A stretch of 64,000 nt of DNA from Tritonibacter litoralis (GCF_009496005.1 NZ_WIBF01000013.1:79900-143899), one strand, 5' to 3'. Numbered from the stretch's first letter, positions 16,706 through 25,627 are shown. Notes: generated by a model not told the origin, from the sequence alone. Numbers and translations are program-made.

Positions 16706-19462
16706 ATGCCTTCATCCTCTCTCTTCTCCGCTACGCAATTTGGCAAGCCGAACGGTCGCAGATACAAAAAAGGACGGTATTTGGTCTTTGGCTTTGACAC
16801 GGAGTATCAGCGCAGGCCACGGACCAATGCGGCAGGACAGGTCGAGATAGAAAATGAAGTGCTTTCCTATCAATTTAGCTGTCGTGTCGTCACTCCAGAT
16901 AATGCTGGGGAGGAACCGCATTGGTCTGGGATTATCTTGCCGGATGGGCCTTTGGTCAGCGACCGTCTGTCCCTTGAGGCCTTTGTCACACATGCTTTGG
17001 CGGAAGGGCTCAAAGCCTATCCAGATGTCAAAATGCCCGTTGATATCTATCTGGTGGCGCATTTTACCCGTGCGGATGTGCCTGCGTTTAGTGACTTCAA
17101 GGATGACGAGCGCCGGGGTGCGCTGAATCTCGACAACATTCGCAGCCTGTTTATGAATGTCAGCTCGGATATTGAGGTCTCTTTGCCCTGCGACGACGGC
17201 AAAGGACATGTGCGGATTGCAGTTAAGATCCGGGATACACTTGCATTGGCTCCTGCAGGTGCCAGAAGTCTTGCTCAGCTTGGTGATATACTTGGGTTTG
17301 AGAAGTTGTCTCTGTCAGATGACCCTGACAAAGATCTGCACTACGAAACGCATATGGCCGATTTTATGGCCGCTGATTGGGAGCGGTTCCGGGACTATGC
17401 GATCCGGGATGCTGAGATCTGCGATCAATACACCACCCGATTGATCCGTCTCTACTTTGATCAGACTGGCACCTTCAAATTGCCTGTGACGCTGACCTCC
17501 ATTGGTGTCGACCTGATTCAAAACCACTGGAAAAAGCTTGGTCTTGACCCTGCATATGTGGTGGGCAAGGAGACTGTTGAGGAGCGGCGCTGGGATAAGA
17601 AACGAGAGCGCTATGTGACGGAGACGAAAACAGTGTCTTTGTCGAAGCTTCACTGGAGTGAGGACTTCTTTACAGAATGTTATCACGGTGGGCGCAATGA
17701 GCAATTCTGGTTTGGTCCAGCACCCGAAGGTGTTTGGTATGACTATGATCTTTCCAGTGCTTACCCGTCGGCCATGTCGTTGATTGGGGAGGTGCATTGG
17801 GACAGCATTCGCCCCATCACGCCCACTAAAGAACTAAAGAAAGGGACGTTTTTATCCGGAGATCTGGCCTTTGCCAATGTGAACTTTGAGTTCCCTGATG
17901 ATGTCCGCTTTCCCGTTTTGCCAGTGCGTACGGAAACGGGCTTGCTGTTTCCCCGCAAAGGCAACAGCACCACCCACATCAGCGAGATCAATTTGGCGCT
18001 CCAGTTGGGGTGTAAAATTGAACTGGTGGAGGGGCGATACATCGACAGTGATTATGTCTTCAGCCGCATCAGGGAACATGGGTATCCTATTCGTCCGTTC
18101 CTTGATTTTACCAAGCACTGCATCATTGAGCGTCAGAAACACCCCAAGAAGAATTTGAACAATCTCTTTTGGAAGGAGCTGGTCAATTCCACTTATGGAA
18201 AGACGGCGCAGGGGCTCAGGGAGCGCCGTGTGTACGATCTGAGATCTGCGCAGACCCAGCGTTTGGAGCCCAGTAAGATTACCAATCCTGTCTATGCGGC
18301 TTATATTACCGCTCTCTGCCGCGCGACGCTGGGCGAAATCATGAACGCGCTGCCGCGGAGTGTTGAGATCTTCAGCGTCACCACAGATGGCTTTCTTACA
18401 ACTGCAACGGATGCGCAGATGAGGAAGACGACCATTATAAACTTGGGTTGGGACTATCGATCTGCGCGCGGCATACTTGTTGGGGATACGCAGATCTATG
18501 AGACCAAGCACGTCATACGCCAACCGATTGGCTGGCGGACACGCGGGCAGGCGACTCTGAAACCTTCTCAGGTCTCGGACTTTGAAGGTGTCAATCTTGA
18601 GCCTCGGGAGGATGAACGGGTTGTCTTGGCCAAGGGGGGGATCAAACTTGATCGAACGTGGTCCAAGTCACAGCAAAATGATGAGATTGTGGAGCTGTTA
18701 TTAAACCGGAAGCCAACAGATACAATGGCGGTTGTGTTGGGGGCAGGCATTCGGGAGATGCACGAAAAGGGGATGGATTTTGTCGACAAGACAATGACCA
18801 AGCGTCTGTCGATGGAGTTTGACTGGAAACGCAGGCCGCATGCTGCTGGTGATGTTCCAGTGCAATTTGGCACCCAATCCGAAGTCAGTCATCTGGCGTT
18901 TTCCACCATACCTTGGGACAGTGTTGAGCAGTACAATACCGTTCGGGAGCTTTGGCGTTCCTATACCAAGGACGCCCCGCGCTGCCTCAAATCCTTTGAA
19001 GACTATCAAAAATGGGCCACCTACTTTGAAAGCAAGCTGGCGGCACAAGGTCCGGCTGAGGCGTATTTGGCCAAGGAGGATGGCATCCTAAAGCGCATTC
19101 GCAGGGATCTGGTGATCGCTCAGAGGCTTCGCAAAGCTGGCACCCATGAGCTTAAACCAAGCGCTGTTGATCAGGATGTGCTTCCTGACGGCTTCAAACT
19201 GAAGGCAGAGACGTTCGCAAATATCCTCAACGACCGCTTTGGCATTCCCTGCGCCAAGACCGATGTGGACAATGCCCGGAAGAAGAAAGCCTTTGTAACC
19301 AAGCAAGTCCCCAACTGTGACCAGTCCGTTAAGATCTTGGAGGCGATCAAGAGGGACCTATTTCCTAAACTGGATATTGAACAATTCCTCACACCAAAGG
19401 CCACGTTTGATCTGAAGATCGTCGAAAGGGATATGGCAAAGCCTTTGCAAGAGGATCTGTGA
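16706..19462 (+). CDS. Family B DNA polymerase, primer-independent type (piPolB)
   Basis: Replicative-type DNA polymerase of 918 aa. The proofreading domain has Exo I (Asp31-Thr-Glu33 in VFGFDTEYQ), Exo II (Asp124 in AHFTRAD) and Exo III (Tyr231-x3-Asp235 in YAIRDAEI). A YxGG-type motif (YHGGR, 326-330) links it to the polymerase domain, which has motif A (Asp348 in YDLSSAYPS), motif B (Lys490 in KELVNSTYG) and motif C (TTDG with Asp561). RTRG at 611-614 matches the KTRG-like motif reported for piPolB in place of KxY. Known piPolBs start DNA synthesis without a primer and define elements called pipolins. The adjacent integrase and tRNA support this over a protein-primed phage or plasmid polymerase; no terminal-protein gene is seen. 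The C-terminal 230 residues are unassigned. AGGA lies eight bases before the ATG. Confidence 0.85.
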   Translation: MPSSSLFSATQFGKPNGRRYKKGRYLVFGFDTEYQRRPRTNAAGQVEIENEVLSYQFSCRVVTPDNAGEEPHWSGIILPDGPLVSDRLSLEAFVTHALAEGLKAYPDVKMPVDIYLVAHFTRADVPAFSDFKDDERRGALNLDNIRSLFMNVSSDIEVSLPCDDGKGHVRIAVKIRDTLALAPAGARSLAQLGDILGFEKLSLSDDPDKDLHYETHMADFMAADWERFRDYAIRDAEICDQYTTRLIRLYFDQTGTFKLPVTLTSIGVDLIQNHWKKLGLDPAYVVGKETVEERRWDKKRERYVTETKTVSLSKLHWSEDFFTECYHGGRNEQFWFGPAPEGVWYDYDLSSAYPSAMSLIGEVHWDSIRPITPTKELKKGTFLSGDLAFANVNFEFPDDVRFPVLPVRTETGLLFPRKGNSTTHISEINLALQLGCKIELVEGRYIDSDYVFSRIREHGYPIRPFLDFTKHCIIERQKHPKKNLNNLFWKELVNSTYGKTAQGLRERRVYDLRSAQTQRLEPSKITNPVYAAYITALCRATLGEIMNALPRSVEIFSVTTDGFLTTATDAQMRKTTIINLGWDYRSARGILVGDTQIYETKHVIRQPIGWRTRGQATLKPSQVSDFEGVNLEPREDERVVLAKGGIKLDRTWSKSQQNDEIVELLLNRKPTDTMAVVLGAGIREMHEKGMDFVDKTMTKRLSMEFDWKRRPHAAGDVPVQFGTQSEVSHLAFSTIPWDSVEQYNTVRELWRSYTKDAPRCLKSFEDYQKWATYFESKLAAQGPAEAYLAKEDGILKRIRRDLVIAQRLRKAGTHELKPSAVDQDVLPDGFKLKAETFANILNDRFGIPCAKTDVDNARKKKAFVTKQVPNCDQSVKILEAIKRDLFPKLDIEQFLTPKATFDLKIVERDMAKPLQEDL

Positions 19463-19646
19463 GAGGGCAGTAGATGACATTGGATCTTGCGCTGTGCAGG
19501 GCTGGAACGCGGACTTTGCGGACCTTCTTGGAATGGCGGCTTCCAAAAAACCGTGGTTTCAGTTGGTGATCAGAACCCTGTTCAAAACCATTTGCCGGAT
19601 AGCCTGGCAGCGATCATTCATTCGCTGTATGCGGGTGCTCATCCCG

Positions 19647-20387
19647 CTATGTCGAGAGCGTTATCATCACCGGACGGTGGTCTGATCCCCAGAGCTCCGA
19701 TACAGCCCCGCCAGTGGTGAGGGTCACGTCCCTAACATAGATTTGGTCCATCCTCAGTTGGAAACGGGGAAAGGTGATGCCATCGATTGCCGGCGTAAAT
19801 CCACGTTCGGCGAACCAGGCATCGTTGGCGCTGCGCTCGCGCCACCCCCAATCCCGCCACGTATAGCCGAGCGGTGCGGCTAGTATCGGCGCGAGCCATG
19901 GTTCGGAGAAGCTATTGAAATCGCCTGCAACCACCATTGGTCCCTCAAGGGAAATCTGTTCGGCGGCAGCCTCAAGCTCTCGACGCCGTCGCATTGGTCC
20001 GCAACCAGCGCTCAGGTGCAAACAGAGCACTCGGAATCCGAGCGCCGGAAGACTGGCTGCAAGCGTGTCCAGAAACTCGACCCAGCCCATGCGCCGCGCA
20101 AGCCAGGACGCCGGGGCCTTGTTGATCTCTCCGTGGCGGACAACGCTGATGTCGGATAATGGGACTTGGGCAGCGATAGCTACATGGCAGAGCACGCCAT
20201 CCTGAAGGTAGTCCCGGGCTTGGACAACGTGGCGGTAGCGACGTGCGACTGCTTCGAGGTGCCCCTCCGTCGCCTCGCACATGACAACCACATCGGGGCT
20301 CAGCGCATCCAGACAGCTCGTGATGCGGCCACTGTCGGAGTTCTCGCAGTAGGTATTCCAGAACAGCAGCCGCACCGTTTCGCTCAA
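19647..20387 (-). CDS. Endonuclease/exonuclease/phosphatase (EEP) family protein
   Basis: Metal-dependent hydrolase fold of 246 aa. Motifs of the EEP superfamily are all present: LLFWNTYCEN at the start, VVVMCEATEGH with the metal-binding Glu, VVAGDFNSFSEP with the Asp-x-Asn active site, and GSDHRPVMITL with the final His. There is no signal peptide, so it should act in the cytoplasm on DNA, RNA, a phospholipid or a nucleotide; sequence alone does not decide. It is the second gene of a two-gene operon with a four-base overlap after a polytopic membrane protein. It is convergent with the polymerase gene, with 184 bases between the two. Confidence 0.85.
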   Translation of the reverse strand: MSETVRLLFWNTYCENSDSGRITSCLDALSPDVVVMCEATEGHLEAVARRYRHVVQARDYLQDGVLCHVAIAAQVPLSDISVVRHGEINKAPASWLARRMGWVEFLDTLAASLPALGFRVLCLHLSAGCGPMRRRRELEAAAEQISLEGPMVVAGDFNSFSEPWLAPILAAPLGYTWRDWGWRERSANDAWFAERGFTPAIDGITFPRFQLRMDQIYVRDVTLTTGGAVSELWGSDHRPVMITLST

Positions 20388-21787
20388 CTGCCGCCTCGTT
20401 TACGGTCGTTTCGTTTTCGGCGCCGCTTGACTGCCCTTACGACCGTTTCCCAGACTGCGGACAGGATCGCTGCCAGAGCTTTCACGGCAAAATACAGTAG
20501 GACCAGCGAAACGAAGTTCACAAACCATAGTGACAGGAACACCACCACACCGACGGAGATCAGCAGATCGAGGGACATCCAGCCGATAGGCCAGATATCC
20601 ATCTCATCGAGCTTGTCGCTTTCCTCGTCGCTGAGGCTGGGATTGTTTCGGTAGATCAAGCGCCCATCGATAGCCGCGCGCCGCAACCACAGCCATAGGC
20701 AGCTGAAAGTGATCGCCCCAATCATGAACAGTACGATAGGGGCCGCGTAAGTCTGAAGACTTAAGGTGTAATCGCTCAGATCGACAACATCGTTCATAGA
20801 TCTCAGAAATGTTGTGAAATCCTCGATACTGAGCTTGGTGAAGTCCTTCTGGAAGATCGCAATCGCACCGCCAAAGACCATATCGATGATAGTCTCATCT
20901 TCGGTCGAGCGCAGAAAGACATTTTGCAAGTGCATCGCGACAGCCATGGTCCCGGTGAAAATTGCCGCGAGGATCAGGTGATGGAAGAAGCTCTCGAAAC
21001 GCTCGAAACCGCAGCGGCTGTCGTCGCTTCCCAGATCAGGAACCAGGATTAGGTCAAGCTCATGTCGCATGGTCTCAGAGAAGAAGGCGGAGAAAGAACA
21101 CAGAAAAATGAATGCACCGAATACAATGCCCATGCCGACGATTGCGATCAGAAAGTAGGCCGCGAAGCCGAAGATCGCGTTTGCGGTCGTACTGATGAGC
21201 GCGCCATCGAACGTTGCCGCAACGGACCAGTCGAACTCGTGCAGGGGATGGATGAACCCGACCGGATCTTGCAAATCGACGAAGCGTTTCTGGTGTTCGC
21301 TTGGCTCCATCCACAGCCACTCCAATACGACCGGCCAGAAATCGAACAACCCGATATAAAGTCCCGAGGAGACGGCGACGCCGAGGCCGATCAGCGCCCA
21401 AGGGCGTGCCATGTCTCGCCATTTCGCGATTACCAAGTCCGGATCTGCTGGCGAGAAGTCTTTTCGGCGCAGCATCCCCGAACTGACCAGTTCCCGCAGT
21501 AGCCGTTCGATTTCCCGGATGGCCAGCAGCAAATTGACCAGCGCAAGAGGTAGCAGAAGCAAACCTGTAATGGCCCAGTTTGGTGCCCAGACATAGCCAA
21601 CCTGTTTGCTATAGGTTGCCGCGACCGGAAAACCCGCCAACTTCTCGCCTGAAACATAACCGTTAAACTCCACATCGTGAATCTGCAGAGCAAATGATGC
21701 TGCAATTAGAAACAAGCCAGCAAGTAGGTTTAGTACCATTATTATCGTAGCATTCTTGCCAGCATAAATCCAGAATCTTAAAGCCAT
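20384..21787 (-). CDS. Hypothetical polytopic membrane protein
   Basis: Protein of 467 aa that I do not recognise. About seven to eight hydrophobic helices can be seen, for example IIMVLNLLAGLFLIAASFAL near the N terminus, WAITGLLLLPLALVNLLLAI, FAAYFLIAIVGMGIVFGAFI, LILAAIFTGTMAVAMHL and paired helices in the C-terminal part (APIVLFMIGAITFSCLWLWL and MSLDLLISVGVVVFLSLWFV). The tail is very basic (VKRRRKRNDRKRGGS), so it should face the cytoplasm. It is translationally coupled to the EEP nuclease gene. A membrane sensor or pore paired with a nuclease would fit a defence or conflict system, but this is inference only. Confidence 0.6.
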   Translation of the reverse strand: MALRFWIYAGKNATIIMVLNLLAGLFLIAASFALQIHDVEFNGYVSGEKLAGFPVAATYSKQVGYVWAPNWAITGLLLLPLALVNLLLAIREIERLLRELVSSGMLRRKDFSPADPDLVIAKWRDMARPWALIGLGVAVSSGLYIGLFDFWPVVLEWLWMEPSEHQKRFVDLQDPVGFIHPLHEFDWSVAATFDGALISTTANAIFGFAAYFLIAIVGMGIVFGAFIFLCSFSAFFSETMRHELDLILVPDLGSDDSRCGFERFESFFHHLILAAIFTGTMAVAMHLQNVFLRSTEDETIIDMVFGGAIAIFQKDFTKLSIEDFTTFLRSMNDVVDLSDYTLSLQTYAAPIVLFMIGAITFSCLWLWLRRAAIDGRLIYRNNPSLSDEESDKLDEMDIWPIGWMSLDLLISVGVVVFLSLWFVNFVSLVLLYFAVKALAAILSAVWETVVRAVKRRRKRNDRKRGGS

Positions 21788-22319
21788 TTAGAAACTTACC
21801 TCTCCGAGGTTAATATATCAAACTATTAATTGAATTATTTCCCATGAATTAACATCCCTTGCTAGAGACCGAGTGTATTCCGAACCTCTGTAATTTACAA
21901 CGTATCGTTGCGATGCTTTAGGTCGTTTATAGCACAGAGAGCGATTCCGGCTCAGTGTTGCAAACGACTCCTGACACTCCCGAGAGGTCGTTGTCTACTA
22001 AGGCGTCCGATGCCTCCGCCACCCCTTGAGCCAGATCAGTTTCACCAACTAGATCACAGCGAAACCTTCATCGGGGTCTGGGCATGGGTGTGGGAGGGCT
22101 GTGACACCAGGTTAACGCTTACACTCATTCAGAACTTTCGCGCATAGGCGGTCGTCAAAAACTGTCGTTTCTGACCACGTGTTCTTGGGCCTTGATATTG
22201 CGGATTCTGCCGTGATCACAAACCGTTGCCAAAACTCCTCTCAGTTTTGGTAGGTTTTTGACACTCTCTGAGTTGGCGATGCAGTCATTCGCCGCGTCAC
22301 CTCACTTTGGGAGGTTTGG
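21788..22319. other. Intergenic region without a supported gene
   Basis: It holds the promoter side of the membrane protein/EEP operon; bases 21800-21900 are AT-rich. A hairpin CCAAAACT-N6-AGTTTTGG lies at 22229-22250 and is framed by GTCAAAAAC (22154-22162) and GTTTTTGAC (22254-22262), a nested inverted repeat that could be a terminator for the serine recombinase or a recombination site. Nothing else is recognised. Confidence 0.5.
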
Positions 22320-22616
22320 GCTCTCTACGGGCATTCGCTGCTTAATCTGAAAGTGTCCGCTTTGCTCCCTTCAAGCTGGCTGCATAGTTTTTGACCGTTT
22401 GTGGATGCCATTTGCCACCTTTGCGGGTTTTCACACCTCTCGCGTTCAGCAGCTTAGCTGTTCCTGAAAAGCTGCCAGCCTCAGCCAAAGCCGTCTCAAA
22501 CTCTTGGCTGATCGTTCCATAAAACTCCTGCTTTTCCTGCTGTCTGACCTTTGCAAGCCGCTGTGCGTTCCGCCCAAGGATCGTTCCACGCGCCTTGGCG
22601 GCTTGCAGAGCAGCTT
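22320..22616. repeat. 297-bp direct repeat, copy 1
   Basis: It contains the 3' part of the serine recombinase gene and 22 bases after its stop. It aligns without gaps to 39337-39633, with 15 mismatches by eye (about 95% identity), in the same orientation. Recombination between the copies would remove 17 kb. Confidence 0.9.
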
Positions 22617-22998
22617 TGGTTCTCTCAGAAATCTGTCTGCGTTCCTCTTCAGCGAAACACGCCAGCAGATGCAAAAAGAATGTTGAGACATTTGGATGTT
22701 CGCAGACGACCAGCTCAATCCCCTGATCAATGATGCCAGAGATGAACGAGACCTTCCGAGAAAACCTGTCGAGTTTTGGGATCAGCAGTTTGGATCGGGT
22801 CTTCTTGACGAGATTGATCGCTTTCCACAGTTCAACTCGGTCATTGCGCTTTCCTGATTGTACTTCGGTGAACTCCGCAATCACGTTGTCGTTTGGCTGA
22901 AGGAATTGCTCGACCATCGTGCGTTGCGCTTCCAGCCCGAGACCTGAGCGTCCTTGGCGTTCCGTTGAAACTCGAAAATAGACGACATATTCGACCAA
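22342..22998 (-). CDS. Serine recombinase (resolvase/invertase family)
   Basis: Site-specific recombinase of 218 aa. The catalytic domain starts with YVVYFRVSTERQGRSGLGLE, with the nucleophile Ser11, and contains the LIPKLDRFSRK arginine motif and the helix FAEEERRQISERTKAALQAAKARG; the C-terminal part (GTAKLLNARGVKTRKGGKWH) is a helix-turn-helix. It starts with TTG at 22998 after a GGAGGG site. The last 275 coding bases are repeated as a broken copy 17 kb away. It may be a resolvase, or an integrase of a second element nested next to the pipolin. Confidence 0.88.
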   Translation of the reverse strand: MVEYVVYFRVSTERQGRSGLGLEAQRTMVEQFLQPNDNVIAEFTEVQSGKRNDRVELWKAINLVKKTRSKLLIPKLDRFSRKVSFISGIIDQGIELVVCEHPNVSTFFLHLLACFAEEERRQISERTKAALQAAKARGTILGRNAQRLAKVRQQEKQEFYGTISQEFETALAEAGSFSGTAKLLNARGVKTRKGGKWHPQTVKNYAASLKGAKRTLSD

Positions 22999-23064
22999 AA
23001 AATCCCTCCGTAACCGACAAACGTTGGTTTGTCGTAGAAGGCTTCCGAAAGTTGGGAAAATGGA

Positions 23065-23277
23065 TCAACGAAAGGCTTGAGTGATTGAGGGAAGGAATTT
23101 CAGAATGGAGGGGGAGAGGCGCTGTTGCCGCGTATCTACTTTGAACTCTTGTCTTATTAGATGTCTGTTATGCTCAGCTAGCGCCCGTGGCAACGTTGCA
23201 GCATCAGAGCGTTCGATGGAATACCCTTGCGGTATAAACGCGGAAATAGCCGTCCTTTTCTTCAAGTGTGGCTTCAT
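23065..23277 (-). CDS. Doubtful small basic protein upstream of the serine recombinase
   Basis: Open frame of 70 codons (MKPHLKKRTAISAFIPQGYS at the start) in the same direction as, and 66 bases upstream of, the recombinase gene. The composition is basic and looks like a DNA-binding accessory protein, but there is no recognisable domain and the ribosome site is weak. It is placed here because small partner proteins often precede recombinases; it may be chance. Confidence 0.25.
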   Translation of the reverse strand: MKPHLKKRTAISAFIPQGYSIERSDAATLPRALAEHNRHLIRQEFKVDTRQQRLSPSILKFLPSITQAFR

Positions 23278-23280
23278 GCT

Positions 23281-23313
23281 AGCTCTTGACAGTAAGTGAG
23301 ATTGTCAAGAGCT
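23281..23313. repeat. 11-bp perfect inverted repeat
   Basis: AGCTCTTGACA (23281-23291) and TGTCAAGAGCT (23303-23313) are separated by 11 bases. It lies between the recombinase and ATPase genes. There is no T run, so an operator or a recombination site is more likely than a terminator. The rest of the gap between 23314 and 23631 is AT-rich, with nothing recognised. Confidence 0.6.
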
Positions 23314-23631
23314 ATTTATAAGCCTCAAGTCTAAAATCTGCTTTAAGTAAAGTGGCATTATGCTATTTAACTTGCTGTGAAGCACCCAGTGTGTTCAAAT
23401 TAAACACTAGAACCATTGCGCTTGATTGGGTGCATTTGTAGTTCGTATGAGCCACCGTTTGATATATTAGAAAATTTTTCGCAATGCAAAGTGTGATTGG
23501 AAAGACCGAAGTGGGTGTTACAATTTCGTGTTAGTTTTCGGAGTCGTAGACACGCTCCCGTTTCCGATATGTTTACGTTTGCGGGCGGTGGTTGGTGTGA
23601 TTCTTGCAACTTTCAAAGACGGTACGATGCG

Positions 23632-25302
23632 ATGTCAAAGCGAACCCCCGCGAAGAAGAAACGCATGGCGCAAGGTGATAAGCTTTCGTTGAAGAACATG
23701 TATCTAGGCGAAGTAGACACTACCATAGAACTCGATATCAGCGGGAGAGAGGCCCGAAGCGATTTTTACAACTCTTACTACGTCCGTAGCGATGCAGAGG
23801 TTGCTTCGTTCTTAGACGGTCGGAAATGCTTTGTTTACGGTCAAAAAGGTGCGGGAAAAACGGCGTTCCTTCGTTATATAGGTGAGCGCCTTAGACGCGA
23901 TACCCAAATGGGTAGGGATTTTGATCTCTATCTTTTTTCTAAGGACTTCCCAAAAGCCATCTACGAGGATTTAACGGAGTTCACTGCAAAAAAGCGAAAA
24001 ATTGACCCAGATGATTTCCAGCACCGCCTAAACCCATTTCGCGATATCGACTATGAGGACCTTTGGACATTTATCCTCCTCCAAAAACTTAGTGAACAGG
24101 TCAAGGAAAACGGAGGCCTGAAAGTTGTTCACGATGTTCACTTCAAGCGTTTTTTGCAGCTCTTGGACCTTGTTGAGTCTGGATCGGTTTTTGACCGATT
24201 TGCTCGCCTTTTGCCAAAAGTACGTAAAGGTTCATTGTCTTTAGCCGAGAGTCCATCTGTGGTAGTTGATCTTGAGTTCGATGGATCGTCCAGCGATGTG
24301 GCCAAGTTTTCTGACTATGTTTCGGAACTTCGGGATGAATACAGTAAGCTTACCTTCTCTGCAGGTTCTTACCATTTGATGTTTGACGAAATCGATCCTA
24401 GAGTTGGCTCTGGTAAAGCATTTGACCTTGATTGCATTCTCATCCGAGACCTTATTCTTACCATCTACAATCTTAATCGCAGCCATTCGTCTTCGGTAAG
24501 GCGCGTTTTCTTCAGCGCAGCCATTCGCTCAGAAATACTCCGTGAAGTCAATCGGTTGGGTAAGGAGGTGCATAAATACCTGGAAACTCTAGGTATACAC
24601 ATGAATTGGGGGGAGTTAGGTCGACGAGACGTAGACCATCCTCTGATAAAAATGGTTTGCAAGAAGATTATCCATTCTGAGAAAAAACTAGGCATTTATG
24701 GACACCAAGACGACGAGAACTACCGAGAAATATGGAAGAAATACTTTCAGAAAACTCAAGGAGAAGTTCTGTCACCCAACGAAATTTTGCGCCTAACTTG
24801 GATGAAACCTAGAGATGTTGTTCGCTACCTTAATGCCTGCCGCGACTTGGATGGGGATGCTAAGGTGTTTGACAAAAGTTTGCTGGACAGATCCCTCGGA
24901 CCTTACAGCTTTGGCAGTTGGCGCGATATTCAGGCACAGTTGTCCGGTTCGGTTGGTGCAGAGGTCGTATCAGCCCTTGAATCCGTTTTCTCTCGCTTTC
25001 ATCGGAAATTCAACATAGACGAACTGCAGCATCGCATAGACAGTATCGCCGCTATGAGTGAGAAAGGTCAGGCGCTCAAGGAGTTATTTAAGCCATTGGA
25101 TGTTCTGGAACTGCTCTATTTTCATGGTATTGTGGGTGTGCCCTCTGGTGGATCGAGAGCAGATTTTTATTTCGAAGGCCATACCTCTCCCGACTTTTTT
25201 GAAGGTATTCAGCTGCACGATGGTTTGGCCGCAAAATTTAAGCTTAAAAAGATTCGTAAGTCTGGGGAACATACTAGGGATCTGTTTGAATCCGGTGAAT
25301 GA
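23632..25302 (+). CDS. P-loop ATPase, Sll1717-like
   Basis: Predicted ATPase of 556 aa. Walker A is seen as GQKGAGKT (about residues 70-77) and Walker B as HLMFDEID (Asp252, Glu253). The N-terminal MYLGEVDTTIELD and the body resemble the Sll1717 group of P-loop ATPases, many of which sit in defence islands. I place the start at the ATG at 23632; the frame is open upstream to 23497 but that part is not protein-like, and an ATG at 23665 is also possible. The base composition is more AT-rich than the chromosomal block. It is a single gene with no obvious partner; a role in phage defence or element maintenance is inferred. Confidence 0.6.
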   Translation: MSKRTPAKKKRMAQGDKLSLKNMYLGEVDTTIELDISGREARSDFYNSYYVRSDAEVASFLDGRKCFVYGQKGAGKTAFLRYIGERLRRDTQMGRDFDLYLFSKDFPKAIYEDLTEFTAKKRKIDPDDFQHRLNPFRDIDYEDLWTFILLQKLSEQVKENGGLKVVHDVHFKRFLQLLDLVESGSVFDRFARLLPKVRKGSLSLAESPSVVVDLEFDGSSSDVAKFSDYVSELRDEYSKLTFSAGSYHLMFDEIDPRVGSGKAFDLDCILIRDLILTIYNLNRSHSSSVRRVFFSAAIRSEILREVNRLGKEVHKYLETLGIHMNWGELGRRDVDHPLIKMVCKKIIHSEKKLGIYGHQDDENYREIWKKYFQKTQGEVLSPNEILRLTWMKPRDVVRYLNACRDLDGDAKVFDKSLLDRSLGPYSFGSWRDIQAQLSGSVGAEVVSALESVFSRFHRKFNIDELQHRIDSIAAMSEKGQALKELFKPLDVLELLYFHGIVGVPSGGSRADFYFEGHTSPDFFEGIQLHDGLAAKFKLKKIRKSGEHTRDLFESGE

Positions 25303-25367
25303 AAATAACGAAATTTTATCCTGCTGCAATGTTAGGAAACTATTTTGTTATGAAAAAAGTAGAGTGA

Positions 25368-25455
25368 TGCTTCAGTGCTTCAGTGCTTCAGTGCTTCAGT
25401 GCTTCAGTGCTTCAGTGCTTCAGTGCTTCAGTGCTTCAGTGCTTCAGTGTTTCAG
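25368..25455. repeat. 8-bp tandem repeat (TGCTTCAG)
   Basis: Ten perfect copies of TGCTTCAG (25368-25447) and one copy with a single change (TGTTTCAG, 25448-25455). It lies 65 bases after the stop of the ATPase gene. Such arrays change length by slipped-strand replication. No supported gene spans it, so it would act on expression or be neutral. Confidence 0.95.
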
Positions 25456-25590
25456 TGTGTTCAAGGCGATTGCAGTAGTTGTTTCCTTGGGTCGTTTTTT
25501 AACGGAATTGCTGCCAAAGGCAATTCATTCAATTAGGGCCGAGTACGCCCCCCATATTCCACCAGAAGGCATCTATGCCTTGGTCAAAAA

Positions 25591-25627
25591 ACGAGCGTTG
25601 GTGCTGGGTCCAACGCTCGTCTTTTTT
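25591..25627 (+). terminator. Rho-independent terminator
   Basis: A perfect 11-bp stem ACGAGCGTTGG / CCAACGCTCGT (25591-25601 with 25610-25620) is followed by C and six T residues; A residues precede it, so it can also work on the minus strand. It probably ends transcripts coming from the ATPase side or from the minus-strand gene at 25722. Confidence 0.85.

Noticed and set aside
16706..19462. Phage- or plasmid-type protein-primed DNA polymerase
   Set aside because: Not excluded, but no terminal-protein gene is seen, and the RTRG motif with the tRNA-linked integrase fits the primer-independent group better.
19494..19685. Open frame of 63 codons after the polymerase gene
   Set aside because: It starts with GTG without a ribosome site and overlaps the convergent EEP gene; not supported.
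25368..25455. CRISPR array
   Set aside because: The 8-bp units are directly adjacent with no spacers, and no cas genes are near.
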